A stretch of 64,000 bases of DNA from Mesorhizobium shangrilense (GCF_040537815.1 NZ_JBEWSZ010000008.1:62001-126000); one strand, 5' to 3'; positions 36,794 through 44,466 are shown, counted from the first letter of the stretch. Notes: generated from the sequence alone by a model not told the origin. A program made the numbers and translations.

Positions 36794-36938
36794 CATGCAT
36801 GATCTCAAGACGTTGCTGTTCAGCCTTGAGCCGACCGATCTGCCGAAGAGGCTCGCCGGCAAGAAGGTCATCGTCTGCGACTACCCCGATGGGCGCCTGG
36901 CTGACATCAAGGGCGAGGTTCGCTACGGCGATCCGTAG
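36794..36938 (+). pseudogene. ISNCY-type transposase fragment
   Basis: A frame of about 45 codons contains PKRLAGKKVIVCDYPDGRLA. This matches the C-terminal part of the intact transposase at 31913-33322 (AKRLAGKKVVVCDYPDGRLE) with a few substitutions. Nothing else of the element is visible. It is a relic of a related, not identical, insertion sequence. Confidence 0.8.
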
Positions 36939-36959
36939 CGCGGAGGCCGGTGGAGCAGT

Positions 36960-37215
36960 CGATGCAACTCCCTCCATCGAGTTCGCCAGCTACGACGATA
37001 TGCACAAGGTATTGTGCCCCTCCCCGCCTTGCCATCGTCAAGGCCCTCGCCGGAAAGGGCGCGCTTTCGATTCGCGAGGTAGCGCGCCGCGTTGGTCGTG
37101 ACGTGCAGGCCGTGCATCGCGACATGACCCACCCTCATCAACAGCGGCGTGATCGACCGGACGCCGAAGGGGTAGAGTTTCCCCATGGCCGCGGAACTCA
37201 ACAAGCTTGAAGACA
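36960..37215 (+). pseudogene. HTH antitoxin-type regulator (COG4190-like), frameshifted
   Basis: In successive frames the DNA reads IEFASYDDMHKVL, then RLAIVKALAGKGALSIREVA and RRVGRDVQAVHRDM, and then, after another shift, TLINSGVIDRTPKGVEFP. This is the order of a small MarR-like winged-helix protein of the COG4190 group, often found as antitoxin-like regulators. At least two single-base shifts break it (near 37015 and 37128). No partner toxin is seen. Confidence 0.65.
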
Positions 37216-37288
37216 ATTTCCAAACGGCAGTTGATGCGTGCACTTGACGGTATCGACAAGACGCGTGGGAGTTGCCACCGCCCTCTCC

Positions 37289-39292
37289 TCACCGGCTCCG
37301 GTCGCGATCCTTTTCCTGCGGCGGGCGCAACTTAATGGTTTTCGCGACTTCACGATCGCGCTGCTGCTCTTCTTGCCGATCGCGGCCGCGTTCCTCGCGG
37401 TCGTTCTCGCGAACATCGTGGCTGGCGTTGGCGCTGGCGATGCGCGCTGCGTCGATTGTTCGATTGTTCGAGGTTTTGTTCAGGGTCCCCTGCTCCGCGA
37501 CGTGGTCGCGGCCGGCGGCGGACTTTGTCTCGAGCGACGTGGACTTCCGATTGTCCTGGCCGCGATCCTTCTCCTTCGCCGCACGCGCATCCAGCTGCAG
37601 GCCGACAACTTTGCCAATCACCTTGGTGGCCTGCTCAAAGATAATCCGATCGGCAGGGTTCGCGATTTTTGCGGCAACGCTGACTGCCGTTTGCGCCAAA
37701 GCCTCCTTGGCGGTCTTTGCCTGTCCGGTGCTGATGGGTGTGGATCTCAACATGTGGTCGTGACCTTTCTCTTGTGTAGGGTCCCTGCCCTCGCGAATTG
37801 CAGCTTCTAGCCGATTATACTCCCGTCGAAGTCCTACGGACAGGTCTTGGCTCAGCTCACGTGCTGTACTTGGCGCTGTTTTGTCTTTTGCCAGCCCCTC
37901 GAGCATATCAATAACACGGTTGATAGATCTTTTAGTCTGGTCGAATTTTTCTCTCGCAATCTCCAGCTTCGGAGCTGTCGGCTTATCTCGGACCTTTGAC
38001 ATCACCTTGTCGATGACATTGGTCGGCGCAGTAGCTCCCATGCGCCGGAACATTTCCCATTCCCATCTTTTGACGGGAGGAGGACCTGCCCTCTCGACGC
38101 GCTTTTGCCTGTCGATCGCAATTCCGCGATCGCGCGCCTTATCTGCAAAACGGAGCCGCCATTCGGTAAAGTCACGAATGTTTGGGTTGATCATCTTCCC
38201 GCCAGCATGGCGCAATGAGACAATGACATGGAGGTGCGGGTGCTTTTCCATGTCATGTCGGTTATGAACGGCATAGGCGTATCGGTGCCCTGCGAATTGC
38301 TCTTTCAAGAAGTCTCGGCCGGCCAGGACGAATTGATCGCGATCGACATTGGCGGGGCCTGATAGCAACAGGTGCATGAAATCACGAGGTTGGCGCGTTT
38401 GCATCAGAGCGGCGATGGTCTTGCCCTCGGTCGTGATTTCCTTGTGATCCGTGGTCGTGATTTCGCGACGATCGTCGGATCGCTCATAGACCCCGCTTTT
38501 TCCCCCGCGCTGCTTGATATGGGATTTTGTCGACAGGGTGACATCAGCGCCGTCGCGCTGCATGGCGTGCAGGGTTGCCGTCAGTCCTTTGGGGCCTGAT
38601 GCAAAGTCGACGGGATAGCGGGAAATCGGCTTGATACCCTCCTTGCGCAAGGCACTGTCTAGACGAGCATCGATGGCCCGAATGTCATCGAGCTCGGCCG
38701 GGATCCGATTGTCGCTGCTCCGGTCGGCTCGGCTTTTCTTTTCATGAGCGATGACAAGCGCCAGGTGGAGCCGGGTCTGTCCGTTGACGCCAGCGCTCAC
38801 ACTGAATGCGTATGTTCGATCGGTGTCGCCGGCGTGACGGAACCCCTCCCCTGCCAATGAGTCCAGGGCTCGAGCGACACTTCCGCGATCCGTTTTTTCA
38901 AGCTCGTAGCTGAAGCGGACGATATCCTTGCTGCCTTTTCGGTTTCCGAATTCTCGCTCCCACTCCCTGACAGCTCGGTTCAGATCCGAAACTTCACGGC
39001 CGTCCTGGTCGTGTGCCCGTTCTTCTTTGCTTTGATAGGCAAGAACGTTCCGGGCCGATCCGGATCCAGCACCGTAGGACAGAACCTTGACGACGACGGC
39101 ATTGTTGCCAGTTGCTCGGCTGAGGGCGGTAGCGGCGCCGCTGTGCACGTTCGGTGCCGTGGGAGAGCGGCGCGCTCCGCCCCCTCCCCCGCCACCGCGG
39201 CGGCGGAGCTCGTCGTCTATCAGATCGAAATATGTCGGTAGTCGTCGCTCTTCCGGCCTAGGCCCCGAGCGACCCTTGGATAGGTCGTTCAT
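37289..39292 (-). CDS. MOBP-type relaxase (VirD2/MobZ-like)
   Basis: The 667-residue protein nicks oriT and pilots the strand into the recipient. After a proline/glycine-rich N-terminus, motif I (SARNVLAYQSKEE) gives candidate Tyr 86. The three-histidine motif (HNRHDMEKHPHLHVIVSL, His 343-355) chelates the metal, as in MOBP relaxases. About 200 extra residues separate the two motifs, more than in VirD2. The C-terminal third is helical and highly charged and ends AKTIKLRPPQEKDRDRSR. This arginine-rich tail is a typical T4SS export signal and nearly repeats the tail of the Fic protein at 45122. The start overlaps the accessory gene upstream by 35 bases. Confidence 0.85.
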   Translation of the reverse strand: MNDLSKGRSGPRPEERRLPTYFDLIDDELRRRGGGGGGGARRSPTAPNVHSGAATALSRATGNNAVVVKVLSYGAGSGSARNVLAYQSKEERAHDQDGREVSDLNRAVREWEREFGNRKGSKDIVRFSYELEKTDRGSVARALDSLAGEGFRHAGDTDRTYAFSVSAGVNGQTRLHLALVIAHEKKSRADRSSDNRIPAELDDIRAIDARLDSALRKEGIKPISRYPVDFASGPKGLTATLHAMQRDGADVTLSTKSHIKQRGGKSGVYERSDDRREITTTDHKEITTEGKTIAALMQTRQPRDFMHLLLSGPANVDRDQFVLAGRDFLKEQFAGHRYAYAVHNRHDMEKHPHLHVIVSLRHAGGKMINPNIRDFTEWRLRFADKARDRGIAIDRQKRVERAGPPPVKRWEWEMFRRMGATAPTNVIDKVMSKVRDKPTAPKLEIAREKFDQTKRSINRVIDMLEGLAKDKTAPSTARELSQDLSVGLRREYNRLEAAIREGRDPTQEKGHDHMLRSTPISTGQAKTAKEALAQTAVSVAAKIANPADRIIFEQATKVIGKVVGLQLDARAAKEKDRGQDNRKSTSLETKSAAGRDHVAEQGTLNKTSNNRTIDAARIASANASHDVRENDREERGRDRQEEQQRDREVAKTIKLRPPQEKDRDRSR

Positions 39293-39653
39293 CGTGCTGT
39301 CGAATTAGTTCCTCGATATAAGTCGATGGTCTCACAAAAGCGGCGTCGCGAATAGAGTCGATTGTGTTTATGACTTCATTAAGTTTCGCCATTATGGCTT
39401 TCGCCGCTTCATCCCGCCTATCTTCATTATCGGCTAGAAACTCTTCATTGTGGAAGGCCATCTCACGCAGGAACTGATGCATATTCGCCAATTGCTTGTC
39501 ATGTTCTTCAAGCATGGCTGGCGTATTCATGATCTCTCTGATCACGGTCAGCTTTGCGACCATGTTGACGGACAAATTCAGTCGGCTCGCCAATGCGTCG
39601 ACATTTGCCAACACATGCCCAGGCAGCCGAAACATAACGGCTGGTTCCCGCAT
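39258..39653 (-). CDS. relaxosome accessory protein (VirD1/MobC-like position)
   Basis: The start at 39653 (MREPAVMFRLPGHVLANVDA) is chosen over 39686. The 131-residue protein has a short N-terminal DNA-binding-like element (MFRLPGHVLANVDALASRLN) and a long helical, coiled-coil-like body. Its end overlaps the relaxase start, the usual place for VirD1/MobC proteins that open oriT DNA for the relaxase. Sequence similarity to VirD1 is not obvious, so the call rests mainly on position and size. Confidence 0.6.
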   Translation of the reverse strand: MREPAVMFRLPGHVLANVDALASRLNLSVNMVAKLTVIREIMNTPAMLEEHDKQLANMHQFLREMAFHNEEFLADNEDRRDEAAKAIMAKLNEVINTIDSIRDAAFVRPSTYIEELIRQHDERPIQGSLGA

Positions 39654-39657
39654 GAAG

Positions 39658-40107
39658 TCAGAACCCCCTCTCCGACAAGGCTTCATTGATCAGACGGTGG
39701 AGTGCTTTGTTGGGATCCTGCCCAACATCGACAGCGTATTTGAAAACGCGGAGCATCATCTCATCGTCAAAGAATAATGAAACACGGCGTGTCCCGGCTT
39801 TGGGCTTGGGCTCAGGCGACTGCGTCTTTCGAGGCGGCGGCGTGCTTGCGGCTTTTGGCTTTGGCGTCGTTGTCGATGACCCAACCGGCGAACCAATAGC
39901 CTGATCGGTGGGCTCAGCCTCGGACCGGGAGGATGTTCCGGCAGGCACCGGCGTAGTGCGCCTCGCTTTTTCGATCGTAACATCGGTCGGCATAAAAGCG
40001 ACAGCTGCGTCGTCGTCGGCAACGGGTTCTGCCGCCTGAAACCTCGATGAAGCCATGCTGACGATGTTGCCTGCAACGGGTTCGCGTTCCTTGGGTGCTT
40101 TGGACAT
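39658..40107 (-). CDS. VirC2-like ribbon-helix-helix protein
   Basis: The 149-residue protein has a disordered Pro/Thr/Ser-rich N-terminal two-thirds. A compact C-terminal domain (RRVSLFFDDEMMLRVFKYAV, then GQDPNKALHRLINEALS) has the length and pattern of a ribbon-helix-helix fold. VirC2 of Agrobacterium has this architecture, follows virC1 and binds DNA near the T-DNA border. Here the start overlaps the virC1-like stop in ATGA. A role at the oriT or at the repeat field at 41 kb is a reasonable inference. Confidence 0.7.
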   Translation of the reverse strand: MSKAPKEREPVAGNIVSMASSRFQAAEPVADDDAAVAFMPTDVTIEKARRTTPVPAGTSSRSEAEPTDQAIGSPVGSSTTTPKPKAASTPPPRKTQSPEPKPKAGTRRVSLFFDDEMMLRVFKYAVDVGQDPNKALHRLINEALSERGF

Positions 40108-40874
40108 CAGGCGTTACTCGCTTTCTTCTGGCCCGGTTGCTCGGACGCAAGAAGGTTGATGAATTCGTTGTTGACCATTTTGATCGAGTCGATTGAGTCC
40201 AGAACGCTTTCCGAGGCGCGGATACGTGCCGAAGGCGTGAGTTTAGGATTGTTCCGGATAGTCTCCAGCTTGGTGTAGAGCGAACCGTATCCGGCCACGA
40301 CGTCGCTATAATGGTTGCTCTTCTTGATCATTGAATTGACGATCGGAATCTTGCCGTAGTTTAGGATTTTGATCACCTCCCCTAACGAGCGGTTCGATTT
40401 TAGGGCGATCATGTCGACGTTGTTCCACATTGCCGCATACGGAATTCGGCGGCCGCCTCGTTTCTTCGATATCTCCTCAAGGATATTTGCCACATTGATT
40501 GCCTGGGTGGCCGAGGTGGGCTCCAGAATGATCGGAATGATGACGGCGTCGCATTCTTCATAGACGTCGACGGCGCGGCCGTGCACGTAGCCTCCAACGT
40601 CAAACACGCGAATGTCGACGGTCGGGGCCGATTTCAATTTCCCATGGAAGTCATCCTCGGACGAAATCTGCAGATGTGAGATCCGTCCATCATCAGGAAG
40701 CATATTTCGCTTTTTTGACACTTCGTACCAACGGGTCGCCGTTTGCTGGTCGTCGCAATCAACCAGTTGAGTGCGGTGTCCCTGCTGGGCAAATTCAGCG
40801 GCCAGGTTGACGCACAACGTTGTCTTGCCTGCCCCACCCTTGAAAGTCGATATTGCCAGTGAAAGAGGTCGCAT
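40107..40874 (-). CDS. VirC1-like ParA-family ATPase
   Basis: This 255-residue protein has a deviant Walker A (STFKGGAGKTTLCVNLAAEF), a Walker A' region LVDCDDQQTATRWYE, and the switch IRVFDVGGYV. Expected ParA elements are present, but DVGG replaces the usual DxPP. VirC1 assembles relaxosomes and binds overdrive DNA; ParA proteins move replicons. Placement with a VirC2-like gene, a MobC-like gene and a relaxase favours VirC1. It is the first gene of the leftward operon, whose promoter must lie just right of 40874, next to the repeat field. Confidence 0.85.
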   Translation of the reverse strand: MRPLSLAISTFKGGAGKTTLCVNLAAEFAQQGHRTQLVDCDDQQTATRWYEVSKKRNMLPDDGRISHLQISSEDDFHGKLKSAPTVDIRVFDVGGYVHGRAVDVYEECDAVIIPIILEPTSATQAINVANILEEISKKRGGRRIPYAAMWNNVDMIALKSNRSLGEVIKILNYGKIPIVNSMIKKSNHYSDVVAGYGSLYTKLETIRNNPKLTPSARIRASESVLDSIDSIKMVNNEFINLLASEQPGQKKASNA

Positions 40875-40961
40875 CGCTGATCCTTGTGTTCACACGCCAT
40901 GGTTCGATCACGCTCATGGAAAATGAGCCTGTCTTCAACCCTACCCCTCAACGATTAACAA

Positions 40962-41390
40962 AGTGGCAGTCGCGGCGACTGCCAGACGTCGCGTGGTAGC
41001 GACTGCCATTGTGGCAGAATGGCAGTCGTAGAGACGTAGCGTCGTCCATAATGCACATGTGCCAGTTGTCCAATCGCAGCGTTGTAGCGTTGTGGCGACT
41101 GCCATTCTGCCAGTTATCGCGACGTAGCGTTGTCCATTATGCCATTATGTCAGAGTGGCGTTATGGCAGTGTGACAAGATGGCAGAATGGCAGTCGTGGA
41201 GACGTAGCGTCGCCCATAATGCACGTGCGCCAGTTGTGCAATCGCGGCGTTGTAACGTTGTAGCGTTGTCGCGACTGCCACTCTGCCACTCTGCCACTCT
41301 GCCACTCTGCCACTCCGCCAATATGGCAGAATGGCAGAGTGGCACTCGAAGCGACGTAGCGACGTGCATTATGGACGACGCTAGGTCTCC
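40962..41390. repeat. dense direct and inverted repeat field between virC1 and oriT
   Basis: Two direct copies of about 100 bases (41011-41112 and 41180-41289) share TGGCAGAATGGCAGTCGT…, then AGCGTCGTCCATAATGCAC (one mismatch in copy two), then CCAGTTGT and GCGACTGCCA. An inverted copy of the 19-base core lies at 41364-41382. At 41275-41314 the 8-mer CTGCCACT occurs five times in tandem and pairs with TGGCAGAGTGGCA at 41334-41346. A dyad TGGCAGTCGC…GCGACTGCCA lies near 40963-40983. No credible coding frame explains this. The position suggests a binding array for VirC1/VirC2 or a centromere-like site. Confidence 0.85.
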
Positions 41391-41611
41391 AGTTCTGCCG
41401 GCTGTTTTTGGCTCCGACTTCACTAGTTTTAGCACCGCAATCACCTTCCCTTGCTGGCCAACAAACGGCCATACAGCGCCCGGAACGAGCAGGCCGCTCC
41501 AAGCCAGGGCAACATGCCATGACGTGCCTCAGCGGTCTGGCCGAAATAGAGGCCGTTCCAAATCTCCAGCTAACTCAAAACAGCGAAGCGCACTCGCCCC
41601 TCGGGCGAAAC

Positions 41612-41788
41612 GGCTGGCGGTATACCGCCAGCCTATCCTGCCATTAATAATCGCGCGAAACGATCCGCTCGTGCCCAAGCCCCCAATGCTGTTGCGAGTC
41701 TTCAGACATAGCAATAGCGATCACCGGCGCAGCCTGTGATCGGGGGCGCAGGATCAGCACGGCGAGTCGTTTCGCGCGAATATTAATG
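41612..41788 (+). other. oriT: candidate origin of transfer (oriT) with nick core
   Basis: A perfect 22-base palindrome (half-site GGCTGGCGGTA, 41612-41633) is followed directly by CTATCCTGCCATTAA. The core TATCCTG|C matches the nick consensus of RP4-type oriT (YATCCTG|Y), and TATCCTGCCA is the complement of TGGCAGGATA in T-DNA borders. The predicted nick is between 41640 and 41641. A palindrome just 5' of the nick is the usual relaxase-binding arrangement. Just beyond lies a near-perfect 21-base inverted repeat (ATTAATAATCGCGCGAAACGA at 41643-41663 and its mirror at 41768-41788, two mismatches). The MOBP-type relaxase operon starts 740 bases away. Confidence 0.75.
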
Positions 41789-42143
41789 CCGAGGCGAGCC
41801 GTCCTCGTGAGTGCGTTGAGGCGCCCTGAACCGAAGGGAAAGGACGCCGATACGCACGAAGGATGAGACGGCGAGCACACCGCAGGAGAGCAAGAGCCGT
41901 CGGAACGCAGCCCGAAGAATGAGGGCGAAGTGAAGAGTCCGGCTCGGCCTCCGTATTGTTTTGGAAAGTCGCGGCAGCGTCAATCTAACGGCCCGAAAGG
42001 CCGGGCGGGTGTTTACCCGCACCGACAGGAGAGGGGAGTTTGAGGGGAGAGGCGGCTAGTCTCTCCCCTCAAATCGCTCCCGCAGCCTCGATGGCAAGGG
42101 GCGATAGAAGGACGAGGACGCGGAATGGAGGGGGAAGGGGGTG
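41789..42143. other. non-coding stretch with strong hairpins
   Basis: No supported gene. At 41990-42022 two hairpins follow each other (CGGCC…GGCCG and GCGGGT…ACCCGC). At 42039-42072 a perfect 13-bp stem (TTTGAGGGGAGAG/CTCTCCCCTCAAA, 9-base loop) ends just before the AT-poor 3' flank of the next leftward gene. The last may act as a processing or termination hairpin. Confidence 0.5.
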
Positions 42144-42361
42144 TCACCGCCCCGCACCCTCCGCAGAGAGCAGCGCCTCCAGGGCCAGCTCCATTTCTGC
42201 GGTCTGCTTCTGAGCCTCGACGCGCTCATTCTTCGGAAGACCGTTGCGGAGTTCGATGTTGATGAGCCAGATCGCTTCGCGCAGCTCCTCTCTTCGGCGT
42301 AGAAGTGGCCGCAGAATTCAACGCGGATGATGTCGTCGGCGGAATTGATCTGGATGGACAT
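42144..42361 (-). pseudogene. small hypothetical gene, single-base frameshift
   Basis: From ATG 42361 the frame reads MSIQINSADDIIRVEFCGHF and YAEE, then shifts. In the next frame it continues ELREAIWLINIELRNGLPKN, then ERVEAQKQTAEMELALEALL, and stops at 42144. Restoring one base near 42283 gives about 72 residues. The product would be a short helical protein comparable to its neighbour at 42568-42741, which has a similar …ELxxxI…NER…A…E pattern. It is preceded by the structured leader at 42413-42535. Confidence 0.6.
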
Positions 42362-42412
42362 GGTCGAACCTCATTGTTGATCCGTTCTCCTCGTCGAGAA
42401 CGGGAAACGCCC

Positions 42413-42535
42413 GGCATCCGGATAGCGAGGGTCAAGGATCGCGAAGCGACCGGTGGAGCCGGCGAGCGGGGGAGCCGATTTTCTGACGGCGCCCACAAGG
42501 CGACGGCTGAAAATTGGGGGGACCGCTCTTAGGTC
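42413..42535 (-). ncRNA. structured leader element, copy A
   Basis: Read leftward, the element contains GAGCGGTCCCCCC, an interrupted stem (AATTTTCAGCC…CAGAAAATCGG), then TCCCCCGCTCGCCGGCTCC and a hairpin CCGGC…CCGG, ending CGATCCTTGACCC. The same ordered blocks occur at 42790-42890 and 44230-44370, each upstream of a different leftward gene. It lies 52 bases before the start at 42361, so it is a 5' leader or an independent small RNA. Confidence 0.6.
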
Positions 42536-42567
42536 TTAGTCAAGTGTCCTGTTGGAAGAAGGTGCCG

Positions 42568-42741
42568 TCATTCGGGCGGCTCCTCCTCGGCGATCATAGC
42601 GTCGAACTGGCGATCAATCGCTGCCTGCTCTGCAATAAGCTTTGCGAGCTCCGCCCGAGATGCTGCGCGTTCGTTGGGCGTAAGGATGCAAGCGGAAAGC
42701 TCGGTGCGCAGCTGTTGGATTTCGTCGTAGATCGTAAGCAT
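42568..42741 (-). CDS. small helical protein, 57 residues
   Basis: ATG 42741 follows GAGGAGAGACAC, a strong ribosome site. The product (MLTIYDEIQQLRTELSACIL, then TPNERAASRAELAKLIAEQA and an acidic end) is one long amphipathic helix pair. It resembles the frameshifted neighbour at 42144-42361 in size and pattern. Such short acidic helical proteins are frequent in plasmid accessory arrays; the role is unknown. A structured leader (copy B) precedes it. Confidence 0.65.
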   Translation of the reverse strand: MLTIYDEIQQLRTELSACILTPNERAASRAELAKLIAEQAAIDRQFDAMIAEEEPPE

Positions 42742-42789
42742 GTGTCTCTCCTCTGTTTGAAGACGAGAGACGTGCACGATGCCGGAGCA

Positions 42790-42890
42790 GATCGGGTCGA
42801 GGATCGCCGTAGGCGACCGGCGGAGCCGGCGAGTGGGGGAGCCAAAATGCGCAGCATTTTGGGGGTACCGCTCGTGCTCGAGGCGGGCTG
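42790..42890 (-). ncRNA. structured leader element, copy B
   Basis: Read leftward: CGAGCACGAGCGGTACCCCC, a compact stem CAAAATGC…GCATTTTGG, then CTCCCCCACTCGCCGGCTCC, hairpin CCGGC…CCGG, and GCGATCCTCGACCC. The upper stem is short here (7-8 bp) compared with copies A and C, while the flanking boxes are kept. Change of the stem with conservation of pairing is what a structured RNA would show. It precedes the 42741 start by about 50 bases. Confidence 0.62.
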
Positions 42891-43444
42891 TTCCGGCATG
42901 GTATAATGGGATATCTGAAGTAACTGACCTTCGGTTCCCACGGGCTCGGACATAAAGAACGCCAACCGAGTGCTCAGATGCTAATCGAGGGGCTAGGCAT
43001 TTCCGCATCGACCCTTCTTCAGCACCCGATCATCATGTCGAGCTTAGCCGACGGACTTCGCACGGACAATTGTTGCCATGCTTTTCTCCTTTGTCAGATC
43101 GACGGCATTCTCCTTCTTGTGTGCCAGACGGTGACCACAGGTACCTCCCGCGCATCGCTGCGTCAGACTCGTGTGGTCACTCCGCGATGCGCGGGTCCCT
43201 CCTATGGACACCGTGCAAACGCCATCACCTTGGCGACAGATTACCCTGTGAACGAGACGGTAACGAGACAATCAGGACACTTCTTGGAAATGCATTCTAA
43301 CCGCTCGTCCTTGACGCTCGCGTTTGGCCGGATGGCATAATTGGAGTGTCGAGACGGAAAGCCTGTCGGCGCCGACCAGGCGCCGACGCCGCATCCGGCC
43401 GGCAGGCCGGCCGGACCGCAGTGAAGCAACACATCGACATAAGT
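42891..43444. other. intergenic region, no certain gene
   Basis: Short frames on both strands lack ribosome sites and motifs. The segment 43388-43415 contains the repeated element GCCGCATCCGGCCGGCAGG, found again at 44441-44466. Nothing else is recognisable. Confidence 0.4.
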
Positions 43445-43479
43445 AAAAAAGGCCCCTGCTCGTTGTGAGCAGGGGCCTT
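43445..43479 (-). terminator. rho-independent terminator of the 43499-43792 gene
   Basis: On the minus strand an 11-bp perfect stem (GGCCCCTGCTC with its complement, 5-base loop) is followed by six T. It lies 20 bases after the stop at 43499. Confidence 0.9.
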
Positions 43480-43498
43480 AGTGTCGAGATCGCAAATA

Positions 43499-43792
43499 TC
43501 AGTCCTCCGATGTCAATCCGAGACGTGACAGGACCGTAGCGGGATCGGCGAGGCACAGCTGACGCCAGTCTGGTCGCGATGCGCAGGCATGAGCGTATTG
43601 CGAGACGGTTGCTGACGAGGTTTCGGGCAGCAGCGTATAGCCGACATGCATGAACTCACGGACGAGCTGCGGAACGCAGCCTCGGTGACCAGCGCCGCAA
43701 CGGTCTGAAGTGGAGACGGCGATCGGCGCTTGGCCGGCCAACGCACAGGACGGCACAACGAGAAGCGAGAGGATGATGAGAGCGCGTTTCAT
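43499..43792 (-). CDS. small secreted protein, paralogue of the 10308-10637 product
   Basis: ATG 43792 follows AAGGAGCC. The 97-residue product has a signal peptide (MKRALIILSLLVVPSCALAG). The mature part contains CGAGHRGCVPQLV, VSQYAHACASRPDWRQLC and DPATVLSRLGL. The order and spacing of cysteines and the PDW and DPxxxLxRLG blocks match the secreted protein at 10308-10637. A strong terminator follows. It is probably periplasmic and disulfide-bonded; function unknown. Confidence 0.75.
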   Translation of the reverse strand: MKRALIILSLLVVPSCALAGQAPIAVSTSDRCGAGHRGCVPQLVREFMHVGYTLLPETSSATVSQYAHACASRPDWRQLCLADPATVLSRLGLTSED

Positions 43793-43794
43793 GA

Positions 43795-44187
43795 TCAGGC
43801 TCCTTTCTTTTCGAAGGTTTCGATGTAGCCCCGGCAACGAGCCTCTTCGGCGTATTCCGAGAGGGGTCGCGAGGCGATGAATGTGGAATCGCGGTCGGCA
43901 TGAACGCCGCATGGGCCTACGATGGTTTGAAGCTCATCCAGCGATATGTAGCCTAATTCCGGGAACCCCAAGCCAGGATCGCAGAGACCGAATAGAGAGG
44001 CGGTGTCTTCATCGTACTCCGTGACCAGCCAGATGGCGCGGCCGGTCGGCAGCCAAAGCTTCAGGACCGGATGGAAGTCGATCGGCGCGAGGCGTTCGCG
44101 CTCACGCGCCAGGTTCTTGCGATAGTTCTCCTTCAGCCGTTCAAGCGCTTCGGCCGGGATCAGTTCGTAGAACATCTTGTAAGTCAT
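43795..44187 (-). CDS. DUF2958 family protein
   Basis: ATG 44187 is chosen because GAAAGG lies eight bases before; GTG 44196 is also in frame. The 130-residue product contains HPVLKLWLPTGRAIWLVTEY, then FGLCDPGLGFPELGYISLDE and VGPCGVHADRDSTF. This is the characteristic DUF2958 pattern known from plasmids and integrative elements. The biochemical role is unknown. The stop lies two bases upstream of the 43792 gene start, so the two are one transcription unit, led by leader copy C. Confidence 0.8.
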   Translation of the reverse strand: MTYKMFYELIPAEALERLKENYRKNLARERERLAPIDFHPVLKLWLPTGRAIWLVTEYDEDTASLFGLCDPGLGFPELGYISLDELQTIVGPCGVHADRDSTFIASRPLSEYAEEARCRGYIETFEKKGA

Positions 44188-44229
44188 GATGATCACCTTT
44201 CGTCTCTATGACGAAAGGTGGCCACTTTG

Positions 44230-44370
44230 AGCCGACGAGCGGGTCAAGGACCGCACCAGCGGCCGGCGGAGCCGGGGAGCGGGGGAACCGATTTTCTGGC
44301 GCCGTAGCGAAGCGGCCCGGGCGCAGCGAGGGTCGGCGCCAGAAAATCGGGGGGACCGCTCATCCTTGAG
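44230..44370 (-). ncRNA. structured leader element, copy C
   Basis: Read leftward: GGATGAGCGGTCCCCCC, then a 14-bp perfect stem GATTTTCTGGCGCC with its complement around a branched loop, TTCCCCCGCTCCCCGGCTCC, hairpin CCGGC…GCCGG, and GCGGTCCTTGACCC. The outer boxes GAGCGG and CCGCTC also pair. This is the best-formed of the three copies. It ends about 45 bases before the DUF2958 start at 44187. Confidence 0.65.
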
Positions 44371-44440
44371 GCGGGAGGAGTGAGAAGTAAAATGGGAAGT
44401 CATGGAGAGAGGGGAAGCACGCCCGCGCCGAGCGGGCGTG

Positions 44441-44466
44441 GCCGCATCCGGCCGGCAGGCCGGTCA
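44441..44466. repeat. GC-rich repeat also found at 43388
   Basis: GCCGCATCCGGCCGGCAGG with flanking GCCGG occurs here and, extended, at 43388-43415; a looser form occurs near 14660. It forms a small hairpin (CCGGCC…GGCCGG). The role is unknown; it may be part of transcript ends in this gene array. Confidence 0.5.

Noticed and set aside
41275..41314. CRISPR array
   Set aside because: The five 8-base units are directly tandem without spacers, and no cas gene is present.
41009..41520. Open frames across the repeat field, on both strands
   Set aside because: Their residues are dictated by the 8-base and 100-base repeats (WQSGRVAEWQSG type), they lack ribosome sites, and they run in all frames; they are by-products of repetition.
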